Source: an uncultured Muribaculaceae bacterium (GTDB lineage: Bacteria > Bacteroidota > Bacteroidia > Bacteroidales > Muribaculaceae). Taken from it: a DNA stretch of 64,000 nucleotides. The stretch is from assembly GCA_910578395.1 (NCBI GenBank), contig CAJTPZ010000008.1, positions 41,711-105,710 on the forward strand, given 5' to 3'. Within the stretch, counting starts at the first letter, position 1. Every line of letters begins with the position of its first letter. Made by a program: the position numbers and the translations under genes. Below the pieces are notes generated by a model that saw only the letters and a program-made list of their open reading frames with translations, did no database searches and was not told the origin of the DNA. Shown in pieces: positions 43,023 through 50,841 of this stretch.

Positions 43023-44063
43023 GTGTCGGAAGAAGAATTTGATATAAGAGAAAATGTCTCGGGAGCTGCGAGACAGCACGAACAGGAAATAGAGAGGGCA
43101 TTGCGCCCCTCTGCATTCACAGCTTTCAGCGGGCAGGACAAGATTGTTGAGAATCTTAAAGTATTTGTCGCGGCTGCACGTATGAGAGGCGAAGCGCTTG
43201 ACCACGTACTTTTATACGGTCCTCCGGGCCTTGGCAAAACAACCCTTTCGGGTATAATAGCTAATGAACTTGGGGTAAATTTTAAGGTTACCTCAGGTCC
43301 TGTACTTGACAAGCCTGGAGACCTTGCCGGAATACTTACGTCTCTTGAGCCTAACGATGTTCTTTTTATTGACGAAATTCATCGTCTTAGTCCGGTTGTG
43401 GAGGAATATCTTTATTCAGCCATGGAGGATTACCGTATCGACATCATGATTGATAAAGGCCCGGGCGCACGCAGTGTGCAGTTGTCTTTGTCACCTTTTA
43501 CTCTTGTGGGTGCCACAACCCGTAGCGGCCTGTTGACATCGCCTCTACGCGCTCGTTTTGGCATACCGTGTCATCTTGAGTATTATGATCATGGTGTGCT
43601 TCAGAAAATCATATTGCGTTCTGCGGCGTTGCTTGATGTCGGATGCAGTTCGGAGGCCGCAGGAGAAATTGCAATGCGCAGCAGAGGAACTCCCCGCATT
43701 GCAAACGCACTTTTACGTCGCGTTAGAGACTATGCTCAGGTGAAGGGGTCCGGAAATATTGATGTCGCTATTGCCAGATATGCACTTGAAGCATTAAACA
43801 TAGACCGTTATGGCCTTGATCATGTCGATCATAAGCTTCTGATAACAATCATTGACAAGTTTAACGGAGGCCCGGTTGGGCTGTCGACAATCGCTACTGC
43901 AATCGGCGAGGATGCAGGAACTGTTGAAGAAGTATTTGAGCCATATCTTATCAAGGAGGGCTTTATAAAACGTACGCCGCGCGGACGTATGGCTACAGAT
44001 ATCGCCTATGCTCATCTTGGGCGCTCAAGGGGAGTGTTTGGAGAGCCGAATCTTTTTAAGTGA
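43023..44063 (+). CDS. ruvB: Holliday junction branch-migration helicase RuvB
   Basis: An AAA+ motor driving RuvA-bound Holliday junctions. Walker A GPPGLGKTTLS is near residue 66 and Walker B VLFIDEIHRLSPVVEEYLYSAMED near 115. TRSGLLTSPLRARFG is the sensor/arginine-finger segment and the winged-helix C-terminus begins RYGLDHVDHKLL. Its 346 residues are normal. The start is GTG (43023). The regulator gene follows 6 bp downstream. Confidence 0.97.
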   Translation: MSEEEFDIRENVSGAARQHEQEIERALRPSAFTAFSGQDKIVENLKVFVAAARMRGEALDHVLLYGPPGLGKTTLSGIIANELGVNFKVTSGPVLDKPGDLAGILTSLEPNDVLFIDEIHRLSPVVEEYLYSAMEDYRIDIMIDKGPGARSVQLSLSPFTLVGATTRSGLLTSPLRARFGIPCHLEYYDHGVLQKIILRSAALLDVGCSSEAAGEIAMRSRGTPRIANALLRRVRDYAQVKGSGNIDVAIARYALEALNIDRYGLDHVDHKLLITIIDKFNGGPVGLSTIATAIGEDAGTVEEVFEPYLIKEGFIKRTPRGRMATDIAYAHLGRSRGVFGEPNLFK

Positions 44064-44069
44064 TTACTT

Positions 44070-44792
44070 ATGGAAAAGGATATCATTGATGTTGTGCCGG
44101 ATGAACCGGATGTGATTGACCGCATCAGATATATCGTAAGAATGTCCGGTAAATCGCAGGCTAAGTTCGCAAGGCACATCGGAATTGATCCTGCCAATTT
44201 TTCGAAGATCATTACTAAAAAACATTCGGTCTCCAATGGATTTATAAACCGCCTTGTAGCCGACGCCGGCATTTCGAAGCGCTGGCTTTTGAATGGAGAG
44301 GGATATCCTTTTGAAAAGGAAAGTGATGTGAAATGTGCGGTATTTGGCGAGATTTTGCATGAGTCGGCACACAATTCTCTATACCCCGACAATGGGTCCA
44401 TACCTCTGTATGATATAGATGTCACTGCAGGAGGAGTGGAGCTTTCAAGATTGTTTGCCGCTGATAATATTGCAGGTTTTGTTGATATTCCTGGCGTAAA
44501 TCCCAATTCTGTGCTCGTGAGAGTATCAGGTGACAGTATGACCCCTCTTGTCCCTGACGGAGCGTATATTGCGATCAGAAAGGTTGAACTCTCATCATCA
44601 ATCATGTGGGGGCATGTATATGTGGTGGTTACCGATGATTATCGCATGGTAAAGCGAATAAGAAAGAATGTGGATCCTTGTTGTGTCACATTGCATAGTG
44701 AAAATCCTCAGTACGATGATATTGATATGCCTGTTGCCGATATACGTGCGATATTTATTGTTGAAACTGTAATAGATTGTCGGAGACTATGA
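44070..44792 (+). CDS. LexA/CI-like repressor with S24 self-cleavage domain
   Basis: 240 residues. The N-terminal helix-turn-helix (about 15-75; IVRMSGKSQAKFARHIGIDPANFSKIITKKHSVS) precedes an S24 peptidase domain. The catalytic dyad is S156 (VSGDSMTPLV) and K195 (YRMVKRI), and a candidate Ala-Gly cleavage site is A120-G121 (DIDVTAGGVEL). These suggest a DNA-damage or phage-type regulator that inactivates itself with RecA. Its place directly after ruvB fits a DNA-repair context. The stop overlaps the next ATG as ATGA. Confidence 0.9.
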   Translation: MEKDIIDVVPDEPDVIDRIRYIVRMSGKSQAKFARHIGIDPANFSKIITKKHSVSNGFINRLVADAGISKRWLLNGEGYPFEKESDVKCAVFGEILHESAHNSLYPDNGSIPLYDIDVTAGGVELSRLFAADNIAGFVDIPGVNPNSVLVRVSGDSMTPLVPDGAYIAIRKVELSSSIMWGHVYVVVTDDYRMVKRIRKNVDPCCVTLHSENPQYDDIDMPVADIRAIFIVETVIDCRRL

Positions 44793-45355
44793 AGTTGCTT
44801 TGGTTCCCTGAGAAAATATCTTCCGATATAAAGTGTGATTCTGTAAAATTGCCTACATGCCGTCTTGCAGCAGAGACTGCTGTTGTGCGGCACGGAACGC
44901 CTCTGTTTCTACCTGGATGGAGTAATGAGTGGAATGGATTTGTAGGAATTGGAGTCGCGATAGAGCGCCTCGGACGTCATATAGACGAGAGGTTCGCACA
45001 CAGATATTATTCGCAGACTGTAGTGGCTGTAAAAGCACTTCCGGCAGGTATGTCGATGGATGGTGCTGAAAGGTGCAGCGATGCGATGTTTAGTCTTGAC
45101 GGAAGTATTGTAGTTTCATCGAGAATTGAGATGATTGATGCTGCTTTAGTTTGTCGCTCAATGGATTTGCATGTATCGGATGCTGACATGATGCGCAGGT
45201 TTGATTTGGCTGTATCAGCAGCCAGCAGAGCTTTTACGCTTCACACGGGGGATATGGTTATTGCAGGAGTATGTGGGGAAATGCCTCTTGTTGCTGATAC
45301 AAGATTTAAAATATCATCAGGCGAAACAGTTGTCATATCAAATAAGATAAAATAA
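44789..45355 (+). CDS. Degenerate fumarylacetoacetate-hydrolase-like protein
   Basis: 188 residues. The central part TPLFLPGWSNEWNGFVGIGVAIERLGRHIDERFAHRYYSQ aligns by eye with the FAH-family segment TPFFLPDFSxxIHYEVELVVRIxxxGKxIxxxFAHxYYDxIG. The metal-binding EVE glutamates of that segment are replaced by GVA here. The N-terminal GRNYxxH motif is gone (starts MKLLWFPEKISSD). It is therefore probably catalytically dead or repurposed. The start overlaps the S24 regulator stop (ATGA at 44789), so the two are coexpressed. Confidence 0.6.
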   Translation: MKLLWFPEKISSDIKCDSVKLPTCRLAAETAVVRHGTPLFLPGWSNEWNGFVGIGVAIERLGRHIDERFAHRYYSQTVVAVKALPAGMSMDGAERCSDAMFSLDGSIVVSSRIEMIDAALVCRSMDLHVSDADMMRRFDLAVSAASRAFTLHTGDMVIAGVCGEMPLVADTRFKISSGETVVISNKIK

Positions 45356-45362
45356 TTGATTG

Positions 45363-46073
45363 TTACTGTGAAACTGTCAGTCTGATATATTTTATGCCAA
45401 ACTTTCCGGCATACTGCATTTCATCGTCATCATCATTGTATTCTCCCCGGATATAAAATGTGTTGCCGGCACTCCAGCAAACTTGTTCCCAATTGCTGAT
45501 TTTAACATCATCATATCGGTGTATTAATCTAATGTTATCATTTTGCAGTCGATAAACAGATATGTCCACATTGGAATCATAACTATGATTTCTCCAAGTA
45601 ACCATATAGCCCTCTTTTGATACGCAGTGTTGTACTCCGTTTATTTTAGGCAAGGTGCCTGTATTGGCGACAAATGTATAATCGGATTCGTTGAAAAACC
45701 AATATTCATATTCCCAAAACGAAGTGTGTACAACGGCTGCAAGTAACCCGAAAGGGAACTTCACTATCGTACATAAGTTGGAATTGAAATCCTGTATGTT
45801 ATATATCAGAGCTTCATCAGTCTGCATATTATCCAATCTCTCTATCATTTTATCATGGACAATCTTGCATATTTGAGGAGATGTAACCGTATCCACTTTT
45901 ATCTGATATTTGTTTCTGAGAGAAAAAGCTTCGGTAAATTCACCCTCTGATATTTCAAATAGTTGAGAATTATGAAATTGCAATGTTGTTGCATAGACTG
46001 TAAAATTATAAATAGACAATATTGCTAACGTAACCGAAGTATATATCCTGATAAGATTGTTTTTTAACTTCAT
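45363..46073 (-). CDS. Secreted protein of unknown function
   Basis: 236 residues with a signal peptide (MKLKNNLIRIYTSVTLAILSIYNFTVYAT). The mature part is rich in aromatic residues and acidic turns (FWEYEYWFFNESDYTFVAN; GEYNDDDDEMQYAGKFGIKYI), with several beta-propeller- or beta-sandwich-like strands. I recognise no family. It is single and has its own -7 box TAATTTTG at 46132-46139. It lies next to the TonB-type barrel and lipoprotein genes on the same strand, so co-function is possible but not shown. It is convergent with the FAH-like gene, 7 bp apart. Confidence 0.75.
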   Translation of the reverse strand: MKLKNNLIRIYTSVTLAILSIYNFTVYATTLQFHNSQLFEISEGEFTEAFSLRNKYQIKVDTVTSPQICKIVHDKMIERLDNMQTDEALIYNIQDFNSNLCTIVKFPFGLLAAVVHTSFWEYEYWFFNESDYTFVANTGTLPKINGVQHCVSKEGYMVTWRNHSYDSNVDISVYRLQNDNIRLIHRYDDVKISNWEQVCWSAGNTFYIRGEYNDDDDEMQYAGKFGIKYIRLTVSQ

Positions 46074-46131
46074 GACTTTTGCGAATAATCAAATAGTAAA
46101 TAATCCGTCAATATAAAACCACGGAGATTTG

Positions 46132-46139
46132 CAAAATTA
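46132..46139 (-). promoter_or_regulatory. Promoter -7 box of the secreted-protein gene at 45363
   Basis: Minus strand reads TAATTTTG, 58 bp upstream of the start. The -33 area has TTTTC. Confidence 0.55.
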
Positions 46140-46191
46140 GCTTATATCCCTTGAAAAGGCCAATATGAAGCAAATTTTCAGATGTGCTTGA

Positions 46192-46380
46192 TTATTTGAA
46201 TATATGTAATGTCAGCGAGTCTGTGCGGGTCGCATCTGGCTTTTGCAGTCCTTTAATTTGGACATTCTTCACTCCAGTCTGACGGTATTGTTCATAGCCT
46301 CGTGTCGTAACCATAACTTTTTTCTCCAAGTTGCAAGAGCTAAGGGCGGATAATAGTATTATAACCAATATAATTCTCAT
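46192..46380 (-). CDS. Small lipoprotein (62 aa)
   Basis: 62 residues with a bacterial lipoprotein signal (MRIILVIILLSALSSC, lipobox LSSC, lipidated C16). The short polar remainder has KVMVTTRGYEQYRQTG. It starts 20 bp after the stop of the TonB-receptor-like gene, on the same strand, and so is likely cotranscribed. It could be an accessory outer- or inner-membrane lipoprotein of that barrel. No family recognised. Confidence 0.7.
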   Translation of the reverse strand: MRIILVIILLSALSSCNLEKKVMVTTRGYEQYRQTGVKNVQIKGLQKPDATRTDSLTLHIFK

Positions 46381-46400
46381 TGTATATCATTCGTTAAAGA

Positions 46401-48449
46401 TTATTTACCTGTGCCGAAGCGTGAGGTGTCTATACTGTTGTTGTCTTTAGGCTTGAAGCCATTGAAGCGCCAGATGAATGTCAGTTTGAGGTTGCGGGTC
46501 ATGTCGTGAACTTTCATTCGGTAATCCTGACCTGCATGGCGAATTGTCATTGTGGGCGACCATTTATTGAATATATCATCCGCTTTCAAATCAAGCTCAC
46601 AGCAGCGCTTCTTTCCGAACAGCCATTTTACTCCGGCGTCGATTTTCCATATAGCCGACAGGTCGGCAATACCTTGCAATGAAGGAAATATGTAGCTGAA
46701 ATCAACCGACAAGGATACCGGACAATTCTGGCTGAACTTGAATGAATTGGTGAGAGAACCATAAAATATCCATTTGCTGTTGTCAAAGCTGATGTCATGG
46801 AAATTGTCTGCTTTCTCCCGCTGATTGAACACATTGGCTGTGGCCGTGGCGTTCCAGATATGTCCCGCTCCGAAAGGCGCGTGAATATTAAGCCCGACAA
46901 CTCGTTTGTAGTTCATGTTGATGGTCTGATATATCAGATTCAGGGCATCGGGCGACTGGTAAGGTAACTGCACCGTCGCTTTGTCACCATATTGAAAATA
47001 CAATGTGGCTACATATTTCTGTCTCAGAATATAGTTGAACTGCGCGTCATATTGGATATACGGTTGCAGCTTTGGATTACCGATAATTGTCGAGTAGTCG
47101 TTGATGTGGCTCGTACCGCCATGCAGTTCCCAATATGATGGATAAATGCGCTCGGCGTCGAAATTGAGTTGGAATATGCTTTTAGGGGTCTTGTAGTAAG
47201 TCGCTCCGAGCTGAGGGATAAAATTCCAGTTGTGCTGATATTTGTTGTGATAGTATTCACCCTTTGCCGAAGCATTGAACGACAGCCCCGAGTCGAACGA
47301 CCGTTGGGTACCGACATAAAAACCTGCCACATCCTCGTTGAGAATATCATCGAAATCAGGATTATCGGCCATACCGACAATGCCGTAGTGTTGCGAACTA
47401 TGGTCTTTCGAGTGCTGATACTCCGCTCCATAGTTAAGCTGCCACTTGCCGAGCTGATGCTCTTGGTCGACATACATATGCCATCGGTTTATGTCCTGAC
47501 GGTTTTCCGAGCCAAGCAGATAATCAGTATTTTTAAACAATGACTGGGAACGGTTTTCAGAATAACAGGTATAGTCGCCGCCTACTGTCATGCCGAATGG
47601 TGCGGAATAACGCAGCGCTATATTATGATAGCCAACCGGCGACAGCATATTATATGCATTCGTATAGTTTCCCAAGGTGCCCGATGAAAGATTCCAACTC
47701 TTTGAATCGGAGACAATCTGACCGTTATAAGTAAGTTTGAGAGTCTTCCATGATGCGGAGGCGAATATGGTATTTCTCCAGTTCTGACCGATGCGCCGCA
47801 TATCGTCCTCAATAATTGTGCGCTTGCCGTTATATAGATGATTCGACCATGTTTCCTCACGACTCCACAATTTACTGCGCGTCAGTCCGTAGTTCAAATC
47901 AAAAGTCCAGTCCTTGACTGCGTATATGGCAGCAAGCGCACCTCCATAAGATCCGTAATGTGCCTGATTGTACCCGGTTCTGACCTGTCCTTGCAGACCA
48001 TCAAGAGGTGTGGGAGTTTTTAGTACTACGTTGATTACGGCACCGTTGACGTGATATTTTGCCGGAGCCGAGTACATCACCTCGACATTTTTTAGTCTGT
48101 CAACCGGAGTGTTGTAAAGGAGCTGATAAAGATTCTGGAGCGGCATGTTTGTTAACTCGCCATTCAGCATAATCGTGACGTTGGATGCTCCTGTAAGCCA
48201 TATCATGCCATTATTGTTCGTAACACCAGGCATATAACCGAGTGCTTCAAGGATGTTATTTACGGGTTTATCCTTGACAATTTCTGGCAGGTCAACGACC
48301 ATAATGCCGTCCTCGGCTCTGACCTGAGGTTTCTCTACTTTAACCACAACTTCATTGAGTTGCCGCGTAGAGATAGAGTCCAGCGCTTCCGTCTGCGCGA
48401 TTGCTGATATTGACGTAATGAATGCAGTGATAATTATAGTTTTTCTCAT
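46401..48449 (-). CDS. TonB-receptor-like outer-membrane beta-barrel protein
   Basis: 682 residues with a signal peptide (to about 18). A plug-like region (LNEVVVKVEKPQVRAEDGIMVVDLPEIVKDKP, then EALGYMPGVTNNNGMIWLTGASNVTIMLNGE) lacks the N-terminal carboxypeptidase-like domain of most Bacteroidetes receptors. A long barrel resembling the outer-membrane beta-barrel family follows and ends FIWRFNGFKPKDNNS. No SusD partner is present; the only neighbour in the unit is a 62-residue lipoprotein. The promoter and three repeat boxes lie upstream, shared with a divergent two-component system. It likely imports or senses a specific ligand; which one is unknown. Confidence 0.87.
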   Translation of the reverse strand: MRKTIIITAFITSISAIAQTEALDSISTRQLNEVVVKVEKPQVRAEDGIMVVDLPEIVKDKPVNNILEALGYMPGVTNNNGMIWLTGASNVTIMLNGELTNMPLQNLYQLLYNTPVDRLKNVEVMYSAPAKYHVNGAVINVVLKTPTPLDGLQGQVRTGYNQAHYGSYGGALAAIYAVKDWTFDLNYGLTRSKLWSREETWSNHLYNGKRTIIEDDMRRIGQNWRNTIFASASWKTLKLTYNGQIVSDSKSWNLSSGTLGNYTNAYNMLSPVGYHNIALRYSAPFGMTVGGDYTCYSENRSQSLFKNTDYLLGSENRQDINRWHMYVDQEHQLGKWQLNYGAEYQHSKDHSSQHYGIVGMADNPDFDDILNEDVAGFYVGTQRSFDSGLSFNASAKGEYYHNKYQHNWNFIPQLGATYYKTPKSIFQLNFDAERIYPSYWELHGGTSHINDYSTIIGNPKLQPYIQYDAQFNYILRQKYVATLYFQYGDKATVQLPYQSPDALNLIYQTINMNYKRVVGLNIHAPFGAGHIWNATATANVFNQREKADNFHDISFDNSKWIFYGSLTNSFKFSQNCPVSLSVDFSYIFPSLQGIADLSAIWKIDAGVKWLFGKKRCCELDLKADDIFNKWSPTMTIRHAGQDYRMKVHDMTRNLKLTFIWRFNGFKPKDNNSIDTSRFGTGK

Positions 48450-48471
48450 CGCGGTTTAATTGGTTTTGATG

Positions 48472-48479
48472 CAAAATTA
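48472..48479 (-). promoter_or_regulatory. Promoter -7 box of the TonB-type barrel gene
   Basis: Minus strand reads TAATTTTG. The -33 position holds no TTTG but the degenerate copy of the regulatory repeat (48486-48499), the layout of an activator-dependent promoter. Confidence 0.6.
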
Positions 48480-48485
48480 CAAGCG

Positions 48486-48551
48486 TATAGTCCTGAATCG
48501 GTAATCCCCAACCTTATTTAGTCTTAAATGTTCCCTTATTTAGTCTTAAAT
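48486..48551. repeat. Direct-repeat operator array between TonB barrel and two-component genes
   Basis: CCTTATTTAGTCTTAAAT occurs perfectly twice, at 48512-48529 and 48534-48551 (22-bp period). A third degenerate copy, TATAGTCCTGAATCG, starts at 48486. The AGTC cores at 48489, 48520 and 48542 are 31 and 22 bp apart, close to three and two helical turns, so all lie on one face of the DNA. The position, upstream of the barrel promoter and next to the response-regulator operon, points to binding sites of the OmpR-type regulator. Confidence 0.75.
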
Positions 48552-48600
48552 CGAAGTGGACTTAATCAATTGTGTGACGGAATATTACTAACTTCGCATT

Positions 48601-50019
48601 ATGAAACGCTTTAAGACTGTATCGACCACTTTCATTATTGTCATTGCGGTGATTTTCGGTTGCAATATCTTTTATCTCGTAAGTCTGTATAATTCTATAA
48701 GGAGCAATGTTGAACGCGATGTGATGACAGCTTTAGTTGATGCTGACATTGACGACCTTATGTATCGGGCTGGAAGGGCGCAGGCACTGGCGTCAAACAT
48801 ACAGATGCAGGAAGATATCGAGGAGGTCCGGACTTCCGGAAGGGCTGAGGCATCAACATATAGGGATGAAAATGGTCAGCTCATATCAGTCAGGACTGAA
48901 GCGGACGGAACTGTTGTTGAAGAGCGGGCGATGTTATCTGAAAACTCCTCTTATTCCAATCAGATGGTTGATGCGATGAGCCGACAGTTTCACTTAATAA
49001 TGGATAAATATATCCCTTACGATATGGCGGTTATGGATAGCGTCTTATGCAACCAGCTTTCATACAGATTCATCTATCCTGATTTTTTATGTGTGGAAGT
49101 TGTCAGCAGCAACGACTCCGTGATTTGCGGCAATCCTAAATTCAATGGAGAATCAGGATTGGATTCATTCCGCATAAACATTAATCCTGACGAGGGAATA
49201 TATTATCGAGCATATATGACTCCACTGACTCGCCATATCTTTTCAGAAATGGCAGGTGTAATTGTCTCGATATTTTTCCTGATGATTGCTTTCTCTCTTG
49301 CTTTCCGGTATCTGTTTCAAACGGTATCAGAAATGCGGACAATCGAAGAGATGAAAGATGATTTTGTCAGCAACATGACGCATGAGCTTAAAACACCCAT
49401 CGCCATCGCATATTCAGTTAACGATGCCTTGCTCAATTATGACACTGAAAATGACCCGCAGAAAAAAGTGACATACCTTAATATTGCCAACAAACAACTT
49501 AAAAGGCTCGGAGAACTGGTAGAGAATATCCTTGCCATGAGCATGGAACGACGAAAGACTCTGAAGCTCAAGCCGGAAATAATTTCATTGCGACAATTTG
49601 TGGAGGAAATTGCAGCAGCTCATCGCATGAGGGGAGATAAGGAGATAACAATCGATGTGAAAATTGGCGACAATACTTCGATTAAAGCAGATAAAAACCA
49701 CTTTGCCAATGTGCTGAATAATCTGATTGATAATGCAATCAAATACTCTGCCGAAAGCGTGGCTATAAAAATTACAGCCGATAAAAATGGTATTTCGGTT
49801 GCCGATAACGGTATAGGTATTCCGATAAAATCAATCCCTTACCTTTTCAATAAGTTTTACCGTGTGCCTCATGGCAACCGTCAGGATGTGCGCGGTTATG
49901 GAATAGGGCTATATTATGTCAGGGGTATTCTTGATAAAATGGGATGGGATATTGAGGTCAGAAGCAAAGAGGGCTACGGCTCGGTATTTACAATAAAATA
50001 TGGCAGAAATGAAAACTAA
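48601..50019 (+). CDS. Membrane sensor histidine kinase
   Basis: 472 residues. Membrane helices at about 7-28 and 217-240 flank a periplasmic sensor domain (about 29-216) with no recognised fold. The dimerisation domain has NMTHELKTPIAIAYS with H261. The ATPase domain has the N box NVLNNLIDNAIKYS, DNGIGIPIKSIPYLFNKFYRV and G box GYGIGLYYVRGILD. The OmpR-type regulator gene starts 20 nt before its stop. It is divergent from the TonB-like barrel across the direct-repeat region. A weak TAACTTCG box immediately upstream (48589-48596) hints at a short or leaderless 5' end. Confidence 0.93.
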   Translation: MKRFKTVSTTFIIVIAVIFGCNIFYLVSLYNSIRSNVERDVMTALVDADIDDLMYRAGRAQALASNIQMQEDIEEVRTSGRAEASTYRDENGQLISVRTEADGTVVEERAMLSENSSYSNQMVDAMSRQFHLIMDKYIPYDMAVMDSVLCNQLSYRFIYPDFLCVEVVSSNDSVICGNPKFNGESGLDSFRININPDEGIYYRAYMTPLTRHIFSEMAGVIVSIFFLMIAFSLAFRYLFQTVSEMRTIEEMKDDFVSNMTHELKTPIAIAYSVNDALLNYDTENDPQKKVTYLNIANKQLKRLGELVENILAMSMERRKTLKLKPEIISLRQFVEEIAAAHRMRGDKEITIDVKIGDNTSIKADKNHFANVLNNLIDNAIKYSAESVAIKITADKNGISVADNGIGIPIKSIPYLFNKFYRVPHGNRQDVRGYGIGLYYVRGILDKMGWDIEVRSKEGYGSVFTIKYGRNEN

Positions 50020-50692
50020 AGTGCTGTTTGTAGAGGACGAGGCAGATCTCACACTGATTGTTGCCGACACACTGTGTAGTCTTGGCTACGATGTCGTTAC
50101 TGCGGCAGACGGTGTGGAAGGATTGGAAAAGTTCAAGTCTGACGGCGCCGATATTATAGTCGCCGATGTAATGATGCCTCGGATGGATGGTTTTACAATG
50201 GCTAAGGTGATAAGAAAAATATCGCCTACGGTTCCTCTGCTTTTCCTTACGGCGAAAAGCTCGATTGATGATGTTGAAGAGGGCTTTGAAATAGGAGCCA
50301 ACGACTATCTCAAAAAGCCCTTTGAACTCCGGGAACTGATAGTCAGAATAAAATCCATGATACGCAGATACGGAGTAAACCGTAATGAAGACATCAAATA
50401 TCCGATTGGAGCTTACACATTCAATGTTACGACTCAAAACCTATCACTTGGCGATAAATCTGTAGAATTGTCACACTTCGAGGCCAAGATACTTGAACGA
50501 CTTGCATCAAATATTGGCAATACTGTCGATGCTTCCGAGTTGATGATAGCCTTATGGCAGCGTGATGAGCAGAGCAACCGTAATTCTCTGCACGGCTACA
50601 TACACAAACTCCGCCGCGTTCTTCGCCATGACTCAGCTATCTCAATCATCAATCATCGCGGCTTCGGTTATATGCTTACAGTCAAGAAGTGA
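50000..50692 (+). CDS. OmpR/PhoB-type response regulator
   Basis: 230 residues. The receiver domain (about 5-120) has acidic residues in LFVEDEADLT, the phospho-acceptor D56 (IIVADVMMP) and the conserved T and K of LFLTAKSS and LKKPFELRELI. The C-terminal winged helix (about 135-230) includes SHFEAKILERLASNIGNTVDASELMIALWQ and the recognition helix NRNSLHGYIHKLRRVLR. The ATG at 50009 (MKTKVLFVEDE) is an alternative start. It overlaps the kinase gene by 20 nt. The direct repeats at 48486-48551 are the natural binding-site candidates. Confidence 0.94.
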   Translation: MAEMKTKVLFVEDEADLTLIVADTLCSLGYDVVTAADGVEGLEKFKSDGADIIVADVMMPRMDGFTMAKVIRKISPTVPLLFLTAKSSIDDVEEGFEIGANDYLKKPFELRELIVRIKSMIRRYGVNRNEDIKYPIGAYTFNVTTQNLSLGDKSVELSHFEAKILERLASNIGNTVDASELMIALWQRDEQSNRNSLHGYIHKLRRVLRHDSAISIINHRGFGYMLTVKK

Positions 50693-50841
50693 AAATGCGG
50701 ATAATGCAAGGTTTATGCTGTAATCGTCTTTAAGTCGCACCATTGATGATATGAAATAAAAAAAGCTTATATCGGAGGATACCAATACAATAAAACAGAT
50801 ATAATCACAGTTAATATATATTATATATTAGTTCTGACATT

